Shown here: positions 52,791 through 60,615 of the stretch, piece after piece | Layout of the letters: every line of letters begins with the position of its first letter | How positions within the stretch are numbered: the stretch's first letter is position 1 | Source: Geminicoccaceae bacterium | Lineage (GTDB): Bacteria; Pseudomonadota; Alphaproteobacteria; Geminicoccales; Geminicoccaceae | NCBI GenBank assembly: GCA_028285265.1 | Contig: JANQPX010000065.1 | Coordinates: 124,001-188,000, forward strand | Reading direction: 5' to 3' | DNA: 64,000 nucleotides | The notes under the pieces: generated by a model | Seen by the model: only the letters and a program-made list of their open reading frames with translations | What the model was told of the DNA's origin: nothing | Databases searched by the model: none | Translations under genes and position numbers: made by a program

Positions 52791-53873
52791 TCACGTTGCC
52801 GGCATTTGCTGGGTCGCGCAGTGAATGCCACCGCCCAATTCGCCAAGAGGGTCGACGTTCAGCATCACGATCTCTCGTCCGGGATAATGACGGGACAATG
52901 CTTCTCTCGCGAGAGCGTCGGTTCGTGCATCGCCAAACTCGGCTGCGATAATGGCACCGTTGCAGGCATAGTAGTTGGCATAAGACGCCACAAAGTCGAC
53001 ATGTCTGATCCGGCGCACAACAGGTTCCGGGATGACATCGACGTCGAGACCCGCCTCAAGTAGCCGGGTTTGGGTCTCCCGCGCAGCAAGATGAAACGGG
53101 TCATCCCTATGGGGATCTTCTGGCAGGTTCATCAGGACTTGTCCTGGCCCTGTGAAGCGAGCTAGCGAATCGATGTGATAATCGGTGATGTCTTCTCCGC
53201 GTACGCCATCTGACCAAACGATCGTTTCAGCGCCATAAGCCTTCAAAAGCAGGTCTTCGATGACATCACGCGATAGCCGCGGATTGCGGTTGGCAATCGC
53301 CCAAGAGCTTTCATGAGCCATGAGCCGCCCGTGACCATCATGTTCGACACCTCCGGCTTCACCCACGAGGCCACTGGGGATCATTGGGAGGTCCAGCCGC
53401 TTAGCGATACCAGCCGCTACGGCGGCGTCATGGCGATGTACCTGTTTTTCTCCCCAGCCATTGAACTGAATATGGCTAATGGCGAGGCTGCCGTTCTTGA
53501 GAACAGCGAACAACGGTCCCGCATCTCGACACCAGAGGTCCTCGGTCGGGATGTCCCAAAGCTCAACACGTCGGGACACAGTCTTTTGTATCGCTAGGTG
53601 GTACTGGCGTGCAGCCAGGAGCGTAACCGGTTCGAAGTCGGCGATGGTATTGGCGATGTCGGCGATGGATTGTTGAGTCGCTTCGAGAATGAGGGGGTCA
53701 TCATAAACTTGCCGGCTTGTTGGCCACATCATGAACGTTCGTGCGTGAGGGGCTTCCTCTGCTGGAACAAAAAGCATGGGGTCCTCCGCCAGGGCCAAGC
53801 GCGCCCCTCCTAAGGCAGCAACCGAAGTCGTCGCCAGGATAAAGGACCGTCGATCAAAACCTGAATTGAACAT
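52791..53873 (-). CDS. Tat-exported agmatine deiminase / peptidylarginine deiminase family protein
   Basis: 360 residues. A Tat signal DRRSFILATT lies at about residues 7-17. The deiminase core is complete: DLWCRDAGPLFAV near residue 110, GLVGEAGGVEHDGHGRLM, DYHIDSLARF and the C-terminal catalytic Cys in GGGIHCATQQ. AguA-type enzymes convert agmatine to N-carbamoylputrescine in the cytoplasm; an exported version would act on periplasmic agmatine or on arginine in peptides. The gene stands alone, so the substrate is open. Confidence 0.9.
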   Translation of the reverse strand: MFNSGFDRRSFILATTSVAALGGARLALAEDPMLFVPAEEAPHARTFMMWPTSRQVYDDPLILEATQQSIADIANTIADFEPVTLLAARQYHLAIQKTVSRRVELWDIPTEDLWCRDAGPLFAVLKNGSLAISHIQFNGWGEKQVHRHDAAVAAGIAKRLDLPMIPSGLVGEAGGVEHDGHGRLMAHESSWAIANRNPRLSRDVIEDLLLKAYGAETIVWSDGVRGEDITDYHIDSLARFTGPGQVLMNLPEDPHRDDPFHLAARETQTRLLEAGLDVDVIPEPVVRRIRHVDFVASYANYYACNGAIIAAEFGDARTDALAREALSRHYPGREIVMLNVDPLGELGGGIHCATQQMPAT

Positions 53874-53939
53874 GTCATATCACGATATCTTGGCTGGTGT
53901 TCACAGCAACAAAGGATAAAGGTATCGGGAGAAGCTGCG

Positions 53940-54248
53940 ATGGAAGTATCCTACATGATCGTCATCGCAGAAGAATTCTTTGCCTTAATCAACGATGGTT
54001 CGCTACCCTGTACTGAGCTTGATTGGGAGGTTTCCATGCGCCGTCAGAGCTTTGAGCGGTATTATCTCGAGAAGATCGCTGTTGGAGAGGGATGCGGCTG
54101 CGCCGAACAGGCCCTTGGCATGCGGGACATGGACGCGCGTTCACAGGCATTGCGTCTGCAGGGACAGGACGACCCTCAAGCGGGTCACCGGTTCACCTGG
54201 CTCCGAAGGCTGTTGAGCTGGCGAAAGACAACACGCTCGAATCCCTAG
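53940..54248 (+). CDS. Small hypothetical protein
   Basis: 102 residues, ATG with GGGAGAAG about five bases upstream. The sequence is protein-like, with an N-terminal acidic-hydrophobic stretch (MIVIAEEFFALINDG), a central Cys pair (GCGCAEQALG) and a basic C-terminus (WLRRLLSWRKTTRS). No family recognised. It is divergent from the deiminase and convergent with the hydrolase. Confidence 0.5.
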   Translation: MEVSYMIVIAEEFFALINDGSLPCTELDWEVSMRRQSFERYYLEKIAVGEGCGCAEQALGMRDMDARSQALRLQGQDDPQAGHRFTWLRRLLSWRKTTRSNP

Positions 54249-54322
54249 AACGTCAGCGATCGCGAATCGGTTGGTCGATGCAGGTCGAGATCACGTTGCT
54301 AATTTCGCGGCATCGCTCGCCC

Positions 54323-55084
54323 TCAGGAGGGGCTAAATTTCGACAGAAAGGCTTCGACCGCTTGCCAATAATCTTCGGCATTGGGATTTCGACTGGGAAT
54401 GAGCGAGGACGAGCCATGGACACCACCTTGCTGCGGTCGAAAGGCCGTTTTCGCCGATCCGGGGACGGCATGGTAGATGGCGGACCATTGACCTGTCTCT
54501 GACGCCGCAGAGGTTATGAAAATTGGTACCTCAATACTGGCAGCAGCCTCAGCAACGCTTTGTCCCGAAAGATATTCGCCAGGTGAGAAAGCTAGCGCGC
54601 CGTCGATGAGGCTTGGTTGTTGACCCGCAAGAACCAGGGCGAGCGCAGCGGAATAGGATGACCCCCAAATGAACACGGACGCACTCGTCTGCGATCTTGC
54701 ATAGGTTAAACCGGCCACGATGTCAGGGAGGGCATCCATGTAGCTGGTTGAGAGGCCGGCATCGACGGCGCGTTGGGCCGTTTCGTTCGGCACATTCGCG
54801 AAGTCTCTTCCAGCACGTTGATCAAGTGAAAGGACATTGTAGCCGAGCTTTTGTAGCCGCGGTGCAATCTCGCGATATTCACCTCGGCTCGATCCTGCCT
54901 GGTGCGCGACAACAATCCAGGCAGCTTCATCATGCGCCGAGGCGTACATGTCAGCGGTAATCTCAAGTCCGTCATCGGCCTTGAGTACGAGAGTCTCTTG
55001 GGCAAAGACGGGCCATGCTCCGAGGCCGGCCGTTCCAAGAACAACAACGAACTGACAAAGAAGACGTCGCATACTGCAGGCCAT
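54323..55084 (-). CDS. Secreted alpha/beta hydrolase
   Basis: 253 residues from the ATG at 55082-55084, with GAGG seven bases upstream; a further start at 55120 has no such site. A Sec signal ends near VFAQE. The nucleophile elbow is GSSYSAALAL near residue 140 (GxSxS), and the segment WIVVAHQAGSSRGEYREIA near residue 60 is the oxyanion region. An Asp (LIDGALAF) and His (GGVHGSSS) complete a plausible triad. It could be an esterase or lipase. Substrate unknown. Confidence 0.82.
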   Translation of the reverse strand: MACSMRRLLCQFVVVLGTAGLGAWPVFAQETLVLKADDGLEITADMYASAHDEAAWIVVAHQAGSSRGEYREIAPRLQKLGYNVLSLDQRAGRDFANVPNETAQRAVDAGLSTSYMDALPDIVAGLTYARSQTSASVFIWGSSYSAALALVLAGQQPSLIDGALAFSPGEYLSGQSVAEAAASIEVPIFITSAASETGQWSAIYHAVPGSAKTAFRPQQGGVHGSSSLIPSRNPNAEDYWQAVEAFLSKFSPS

Positions 55085-55317
55085 CACCCATCCTCGCTTT
55101 GAATGTCGTCGCTTATCCAAACGACATCTTGGTTCATCAGCAAGGTCTCTGCTGAATACGAATATTCACATCGATGTGACCTTGTGCGCAGGAAGGGGCG
55201 TCTTTTGCCTCTTCAGCCAGGCATTAGCATCAACGTCGCCTTTCATCGCGAGACCGATGGAAGCGCCGGGCGACCCGCCAAAACGGGATCTGGCCTTCTC
55301 CAGCGGCCAGACAGCCA

Positions 55318-55782
55318 TCAAGGCTTTGGTGGCTCAGGACGATCGCCGAGCAGATATCTTGGACCAGCACCGTGACGCCGGGCGTGGTCGTTCGGATTGT
55401 AGAGGGCGCATTTTCGCAGGGATAGACAGCCACAACCAATGCAGCCATCGAGATGGTCACGCAGTCGGCTCAACGTCTCAATCTTGGCATCAAGCTCTCG
55501 ACGGAATTTCCGACTGATGCGGGCCCAGTCCTTTTTAGTGGGCGTGCGCCCCTCCGGCAGGTTCTGTAATTGGGTACGGATCTGTTCAATCGTAAACCCA
55601 AATTGCTGAGCAATCAGTACAAACGACAGCCGACGTATGTCTGATCGTAAGAATCGACGCTGCCCTCCTCGATTGCGTTCCGCGGCGACGAGACCTTCGG
55701 CTTCATAGAAGCGAATGGCTGACACGGACAATCCCGTCCGCTCGGCTAGCTGTCCAATTGACATTCGATCTGAAGACTGCAT
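55318..55782 (-). CDS. soxR: Redox-sensitive MerR-type activator SoxR
   Basis: 154 residues from the ATG at 55780-55782, with AGGGG upstream; ATGs nearby are alternatives. The MerR helix-turn-helix reads SIGQLAERTGLSVSAIRFYE. The C-terminal four-cysteine motif CIGCGCLSLRKCALYNPND binds a [2Fe-2S] cluster whose oxidation by redox-active compounds activates transcription. A near-exact SoxR operator (55810-55827) lies between it and the divergent VOC gene, so SoxR probably activates that gene and represses or autoregulates its own. Confidence 0.95.
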   Translation of the reverse strand: MQSSDRMSIGQLAERTGLSVSAIRFYEAEGLVAAERNRGGQRRFLRSDIRRLSFVLIAQQFGFTIEQIRTQLQNLPEGRTPTKKDWARISRKFRRELDAKIETLSRLRDHLDGCIGCGCLSLRKCALYNPNDHARRHGAGPRYLLGDRPEPPKP

Positions 55783-55805
55783 GCAGATACCCCTAAAAGA
55801 AAACC

Positions 55806-55836
55806 TTGACCTCAAGTTAACTTGAGGAATTAGGAT
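55806..55836 (+). promoter_or_regulatory. SoxR-dependent promoter of the VOC gene
   Basis: CCTCAAGTTAACTTGAGG (55810-55827) is the classical 18-bp SoxR box. It is framed by a -35 TTGACC (55806-55811) and a -10 TAGGAT (55831-55836) with the long 19-base spacer that MerR-type activators need, as in enterobacterial soxS. The downstream gene starts 47 bases after the -10. Confidence 0.9.
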
Positions 55837-55882
55837 ACTGTCACTATGTGAGCAATCAACCCTGCCAAGGAAGGAAAGCAAC

Positions 55883-56266
55883 ATGCCAGAGGCCATGTTG
55901 GAGCATGTCAACGTCACCGTCAGCAGCCCTAGCAGGACAGCCGATCGCTTGTGTCGTCTCTTTGATTGGCGAATCCGCTGGGAGGGCGATGCTATTCACG
56001 GTGGACACACCGTTCATGTCGGTACGGAGGATCGTTATATCGCTCTGTACTCGCGTCCCGAGCCTGCCAATGCGGAGAGCGACAGTTACTCGACACGCGG
56101 AGGATTGAACCACATCGGTCTCATCGTCGACGATCTCGATGAGACCGAAAAGCGCATTCTCAGTGCCGGATACGAAACCCATTCGCACGCCGATTACGAG
56201 CCGGGGCGACGGTTCTATTTCCATGATGACGACGGTATCGAATTTGAGGTCGTGAGCTATCGATAG
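55883..56266 (+). CDS. VOC (glyoxalase/dioxygenase) superfamily protein
   Basis: 127 residues, ATG preceded by AAGGAAAG. The two beta-alpha-beta-beta repeats are visible: AMLEHVNVTVSSPSRTADRL (first His ligand) and GGLNHIGLIVDDLDETEKRI (second), ending in FEVVSYR. Family members bind metal and detoxify methylglyoxal, antibiotics or aromatic compounds. The SoxR promoter in front of it implies induction by redox-cycling agents, so a detoxifying role is likely. Confidence 0.9.
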   Translation: MPEAMLEHVNVTVSSPSRTADRLCRLFDWRIRWEGDAIHGGHTVHVGTEDRYIALYSRPEPANAESDSYSTRGGLNHIGLIVDDLDETEKRILSAGYETHSHADYEPGRRFYFHDDDGIEFEVVSYR

Positions 56267-56302
56267 GTGATGGATCTCTCGGACGCGATCATGCTTCTAC
56301 AG

Positions 56303-56332
56303 CCCTCCCGACATTCTGTTGGGAGGGTTTTT
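56303..56332 (+). terminator. Intrinsic terminator behind the VOC gene
   Basis: CCCTCCCGACA (56303-56313) pairs with TGTTGGGAGGG (56317-56327) with one G-U pair and a 3-base loop, followed by TTTTT. This is the clearest intrinsic terminator in the window. Confidence 0.9.
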
Positions 56333-56346
56333 GATGACATCATGCG

Positions 56347-57255
56347 ATGAAAGCCCAATTCGTGGATCTACCGGAGCATAGACAGAACAAAACTTCCGTT
56401 GGGATCATGCTGGCTTGTGTTGCGTTTGGCTTGTTCGCGATGAGCGACTCCGCGGCGAAGTCTCTGAGCAGCGACTACACTGTTTTGCAGATCCTTTTTT
56501 TGGGGTCAGTTTTTGCATTTGTGCCGATCCTCTTCTTCATTCAACGAACGGATGGCCTAACGTCGATAAGACCACGGCGAGCTGGTTTGTGTTTTCTTCG
56601 GGGTGGACTGACCGCTGTTAGTGTGTTGGCTATCGTGTGGTCGTTCACGAAATTACCGCTCGCCGATGGTTATACGTTGGCGTTCACAGCACCACTCATT
56701 GTCGGGGCCCTGTCCGCTTGGCTACTTCAGGAACCCGTAGCAGGGCGCCAATGGATTGGGATCTTCATTGGCTTTCTCGGCGTTCTCATCATCCTTCGAC
56801 CGGGATTTTCGACGCTCAGTGCGGGTCATATCGCTGCCCTTGGCTCAGCGGCTATTTTCGCGCTTAGTCTCATCATCCTTCGACGGCTTGGTGACACGGA
56901 GACGCCCGGTTCTCTCCTCATGACCTACCTGCTGTCTACATTATTGATCTACGGTCCCGTTGTCGGGTTTGTGTGGATCACTCCCGATAGCTGGTTTGAT
57001 TGGATTCTATTGGGTGGCCTTGGCTTGGCTTCTGGCTTTGGACAAATCGCCCTGGTTTTGGCCTTTCGCGCCGCACCGGCAGCGTTCGTTTCGCCTTTTC
57101 AGTACACGCAGTTGATCTGGGGCCTGATCTTTGGCGCTGTTATCTTCGGCGATCACCCCGAGCCTCTCATGTTGATCGGCGCTGCATTGATCATTGGAAG
57201 CAGTTGGTCATTGCTCCAACAATCGCCTTTGCCGCCCTCGCAAGGCGAAGGCTAA
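56347..57255 (+). CDS. EamA/DMT-family transporter
   Basis: 302 residues with ten predicted helices; EamA segments MLACVAFGLFAMSDSAAKSL in helix 1, TLAFTAPLIVGALSAWLL at the end of the first repeat, and SPFQYTQLIWGLIFGAVIF in the second. It resembles RarD/YdcZ-like permeases of unknown substrate. Its stop codon directly abuts the stop of the convergent transporter at 57256. Confidence 0.9.
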   Translation: MKAQFVDLPEHRQNKTSVGIMLACVAFGLFAMSDSAAKSLSSDYTVLQILFLGSVFAFVPILFFIQRTDGLTSIRPRRAGLCFLRGGLTAVSVLAIVWSFTKLPLADGYTLAFTAPLIVGALSAWLLQEPVAGRQWIGIFIGFLGVLIILRPGFSTLSAGHIAALGSAAIFALSLIILRRLGDTETPGSLLMTYLLSTLLIYGPVVGFVWITPDSWFDWILLGGLGLASGFGQIALVLAFRAAPAAFVSPFQYTQLIWGLIFGAVIFGDHPEPLMLIGAALIIGSSWSLLQQSPLPPSQGEG

Positions 57256-58263
57256 TCAAGCAATCTTTTTGGGCTGGATAGACGCATCTGCTTTGGACGT
57301 GAGGCCAGCCTGCCTTTTCGGGGAATAGGTTGCAATCAAGACACCAATGGCTGCCAAGATCATACCTGCCCAGGCGAAGGGCGGCATGATTTCCCCAAGC
57401 ATCACCCAAGCGGCCAAAGCTGCGAGCGGTGGCACCAGAAAGAACAGTGCTGATACGCTGCTGACGTCGCCAACTCTGATCATGGCGAGCAGCAAGCCCA
57501 CGGCGATGAGGGAGTTGCCTAAGACCAGATAAGCTAGTGACGCAATGAAACCCCACGTCCATTGAACATGCATCGTTTCCAAGACAAGCATCAAGGGCAG
57601 GACTCCGATCAGACCTGCAGCATACCCAATCAGATTGGATGTGATGGGATGATGCGAGGCGCCGAATCGTTTTTCCCAAAGGGACCCTCCACTGATGCCA
57701 AAGAGGGCGACGCAAGCGAACATGAGGGCAAGAAGCGACGGCGTTTCGATGTCTGATCGGGCGATGATTACAATGGCCGCACCGATGAGACCAAGTGCCA
57801 AGCCTGTCCAACGCTGCCAGCCGACAGGCTCACCTGTCCAACACGGTGCTAGGAGGCCGACAAGGATCGGCTGCAGCGACAACAGAAGCGCCAACATTCC
57901 GACGGCAAGTCCGGCCCCGAGAGCCAAATAGCCCATACCGAAATACAAGGACTGTAAGAGAAAACCAACGACTGCAAGATGCACCCACTCCATAGGTCGT
58001 TGGGGCAGGGGAGGCCTTAGCACCAAGAAGAGTGCGAGCATGGCGACAACAACACATCCAAAGCGAAGCGTCAGCAACGTAAAGGGTTCAGCAAACGTGA
58101 GACCGAACTTGGCAGCGACGTAGCCACCAGACCAAAGCGCCAAGAAGGCTAGAGGCGCCACGATCAGCCATCCTGGTTTGTTGGCCTTCAATCTCTTTTG
58201 TCCGTCCAGCGCATCGGTGCGACCTGCCACTTCACTGACATCTCGCAAACGGCATATCAGCAA
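57256..58263 (-). CDS. EamA/DMT-family transporter
   Basis: About 300-335 residues; the start is uncertain (TTG at 58263, GTG at 58230 or a later TTG), as none has a good ribosome-binding site. The two EamA repeats are clear: LAFLALWSGGYVAAKFGLTF in helix 1, ALGAGLAVGMLALLLSLQPI, and FLVPPLAALAAWVMLGEIM in the second. The substrate is unknown. It is convergent with the previous gene with no bases between the two stop codons. Confidence 0.88.
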   Translation of the reverse strand: MLICRLRDVSEVAGRTDALDGQKRLKANKPGWLIVAPLAFLALWSGGYVAAKFGLTFAEPFTLLTLRFGCVVVAMLALFLVLRPPLPQRPMEWVHLAVVGFLLQSLYFGMGYLALGAGLAVGMLALLLSLQPILVGLLAPCWTGEPVGWQRWTGLALGLIGAAIVIIARSDIETPSLLALMFACVALFGISGGSLWEKRFGASHHPITSNLIGYAAGLIGVLPLMLVLETMHVQWTWGFIASLAYLVLGNSLIAVGLLLAMIRVGDVSSVSALFFLVPPLAALAAWVMLGEIMPPFAWAGMILAAIGVLIATYSPKRQAGLTSKADASIQPKKIA

Positions 58264-58453
58264 TATGGGGTTGATCGGAAAAAATGCGTTAGATCATCGT
58301 GTAACGTGACTTTTTGGTTCGTCTTTCAGACGTGCGCGACATATCCAGTGAAGGAGCCGCCTTGTCTTCTGCTCTTTTATCGGATCAGCACGCTAGCTGC
58401 AGTGGGTTGTTTTGCGCTTTGACATGGCCTGAACACGATCGACAGGGAATGCC

Positions 58454-58852
58454 TTATTTGGATTCCGGAAACTCGATAGGTCCCGCCATCTTGGCCCAAG
58501 ATGAAAAGCCATCCTTTAGATGGGCCGCATCAAATCCCATGTCGTTAAGCGTGGCCACGGTGAGCGCAGATCGCCAACCGGAAGCGCAGTGGAAGATAAA
58601 TCTCTTGTCATCCGCAAAGATTGACTTGAAGTAGGGGCTCTCTGGATCAATCCAGAACTCCGCCATGCCTCGAGGACAGTGGAAGCTTCCCGGAATGAAG
58701 CCGGAGCGTTGACGCTCGCGAATGTCGCGTATGTCGACAAAGACGACATCGGGATCGTCGATCATGCCGATGGCGTCTACTGTTTCGACTTCTTGAATGC
58801 GCTGACGGGCGTTTGCGACCATGTCTGCGGAACTGATACGAAGTTTTTTCAA
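58454..58852 (-). CDS. Rhodanese-like domain protein
   Basis: 132 residues, TTG start with AGGAG eight bases upstream. The rhodanese fold shows VVFVDIRDIRERQRSGFIPG and the active-site loop FHCASGWRSAL with catalytic Cys near residue 90, followed by GFDAAHLKDGFSSW. Single-domain rhodaneses transfer sulfur from thiosulfate or persulfide donors. It is on the same strand as the PhyH gene and may belong to its transcript. Confidence 0.9.
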   Translation of the reverse strand: MKKLRISSADMVANARQRIQEVETVDAIGMIDDPDVVFVDIRDIRERQRSGFIPGSFHCPRGMAEFWIDPESPYFKSIFADDKRFIFHCASGWRSALTVATLNDMGFDAAHLKDGFSSWAKMAGPIEFPESK

Positions 58853-58894
58853 TCTTTTGCTCCTTGATCTACGGCTACGTTGTGATGGGCGGTA

Positions 58895-59461
58895 TCATTC
58901 AGCTAAGCGATTGGTGGACCATTGCAGCTCCGGTGATTGATCTTCAAGACGCGCTCCAACATCCCATTCAACGTCATCTGCACGATCCCCGTTTGAGCCC
59001 GAAGACATCCTTTGCTCACATGTTGAGACATCTTGGCGTTTGAGGAGTGATCGGATAACTGTCCAAGATCCGTTGAGACGGCGCTGCATCATCCTTGCTG
59101 CTGCCATGGCATCGCCATCGCCATCGCCATCGCGATCGCGATCGCGAAGACAGTCAATGATGGCTCGGTGCTCATCAAGTGCCTCTTGCGCGCGAAGAGG
59201 CTCGGCAGCGCTTAGATATCGAACGCGATCGAGTTCAGCATTTACGCACTGGATGATCTCTGCGACGTGCAAGAATCCGCTCATGTCCACAAGCCTACGA
59301 CGAAAGCAATCGTCGGCCGCGATGAATGAACCGCTGTCTCTGAGCTCGACGGCTTTAGCCATCGCATCGGTCTCGAAAACAAGATCGGCAAGGCCACGAT
59401 CCGTCATGTTCGAGGCGGCCCCGGCTGCCAAGCGAGGCTCGAGCGCGTCGCGGACCATCAA
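58895..59461 (-). pseudogene. GntR/FadR-type regulator lacking its DNA-binding domain
   Basis: A 188-codon frame (start TTG or ATG at 59458-59461) with the ligand-binding FCD domain of GntR-family regulators: DALEPRLAAGAASNM, then FIAADDCFRRRLVDM and EHRAIIDCL. The frame stays open another 20 codons upstream with matching linker-like residues (ALWRSLQRRHIEGL) to a stop at 59522, where it runs into the end of the PhyH gene. The N-terminal winged helix that should precede is absent, so this is a 5'-truncated gene. Six tandem hexamers expand an Arg/Gly-Asp run inside it. It may be inert or act as a ligand-binding or dominant-negative fragment. Confidence 0.75.
59111..59146. repeat. Hexanucleotide tandem repeat
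   Basis: Three copies of ATCGCC followed by three of ATCGCG, all in frame within the truncated GntR gene, where they encode alternating Asp with Arg or Gly (RDRDRDGDGDGD). Length changes would keep the frame. Confidence 0.9.
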
Positions 59462-59499
59462 GCCCTCTATGTGACGCCTTTGCAGGGACCGCCAAAGGG

Positions 59500-60375
59500 C
59501 TAACCTCGATCGTCCGTTGCTTCAGTTGTGAAAACCTTTCCACCTTTCTTGTTCAACTCGGCGGGAGCGACGGATTTCCGCAGGAAGGCACTTTCATGGG
59601 ACGCGTCGGAAAACTTAAGACCTGCTTCCTTAATCGCCTCGTTCGAGACCTTTTCCAAGGGTGTGTATCTTGGATGGTGGTGGTCGAGATACGGATCATT
59701 GCGTCTCGCGTTATAGCAACAGATCAATGTCCAGCGACGGTCATCGGAGCGATTCTGATCTGATCGATGGAGGGTGTTGCAGTGAAAAAACAGGACATCG
59801 CCCAATTCCATCTCGCAATAGACAAGGTCGAGATGCTTCTTCGCTTCGTCGACCCGCCTCAGATCCGCACCGACCTGCTCACCTTCAAGAAGGCCATGAT
59901 CGATCCGCCCGAGATGATGTGATCCCCTTAGAACCTGCAGACAACCATTGGCCTTGGTGCACCTGTCCAACGCGACCATCGCCGAAGCCATATAGGGAAA
60001 TAAGCAACCGTTATTGTACCAATAGCCATAGTCTTGGTGCCACTCCCATGCCCCTCCTTCGCATGGCTCCTTGGCAGTGATCTTTGAATGATAGTGATAG
60101 ACCTCGCCGCCAAGAAGGTCCTCCATGGTGTCAACCATTTTTCTCGAACGAGCCGCATAGCCATAGACGCTATCGCCTGGATGGTTCCAGGTCGCCATCT
60201 TCGTGGTCATACCTTCAGCATCACCACGGTCGTAGAAGTGCCCCCTGATTGCTGGATCTTTCTCTATTGCTGTTTGTAAGAGTTTGGCTTCGTCTGCGTC
60301 GAAGAACGCTTTGACCAAGACATAACCGTCGCGCTCGAAGGCGGCTCGTTGGTCGTCGCTCAGCACACTCGGCAT
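59500..60375 (-). CDS. Phytanoyl-CoA dioxygenase (PhyH) family protein
   Basis: 291 residues. The Fe(II) site is HxD in WEWHQDYGYWYNNG near residue 115, with the distal His in LFFHCNTLHRSDQNRS near residue 200 and the 2-oxoglutarate Arg in DDRRWTLICCYNARR. N-terminal DGYVLVKAFFDADEAKLLQT is the family start. These enzymes hydroxylate small molecules such as ectoine or CoA esters. Its C-terminal end overlaps the open frame of the truncated GntR gene. Confidence 0.92.
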   Translation of the reverse strand: MPSVLSDDQRAAFERDGYVLVKAFFDADEAKLLQTAIEKDPAIRGHFYDRGDAEGMTTKMATWNHPGDSVYGYAARSRKMVDTMEDLLGGEVYHYHSKITAKEPCEGGAWEWHQDYGYWYNNGCLFPYMASAMVALDRCTKANGCLQVLRGSHHLGRIDHGLLEGEQVGADLRRVDEAKKHLDLVYCEMELGDVLFFHCNTLHRSDQNRSDDRRWTLICCYNARRNDPYLDHHHPRYTPLEKVSNEAIKEAGLKFSDASHESAFLRKSVAPAELNKKGGKVFTTEATDDRG

Positions 60376-60446
60376 GTTGTCTCCCGTACCCAGGCATCAT
60401 GACTTGATAGATGTACTAATATATCAATCTCGACGAAAGCAGCTCA

Positions 60447-60464
60447 CGCTATCGAAAGATAGCG
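60447..60464. other. Small hairpin with GAAA tetraloop
   Basis: CGCTATC (60447-60453), GAAA, GATAGCG (60458-60464) form a perfect 7-bp stem. It lies 72 bp upstream of the PhyH start in a 240-bp gap. A role in RNA folding or as an operator is not established. Confidence 0.35.
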
Positions 60465-60615
60465 GCCCAAGCGAATCATGATGCAGCTCCAGAGTCCGGC
60501 AAGCCTACTCGTGGATCGACGTTAGGACCTTGGCCTAGCCATCCAGCAGTCGATGGATATCACTGGTTCAAGATGGCAACCTGCCGGCCGTATCGGATCA
60601 TCGACATGACCTGCA

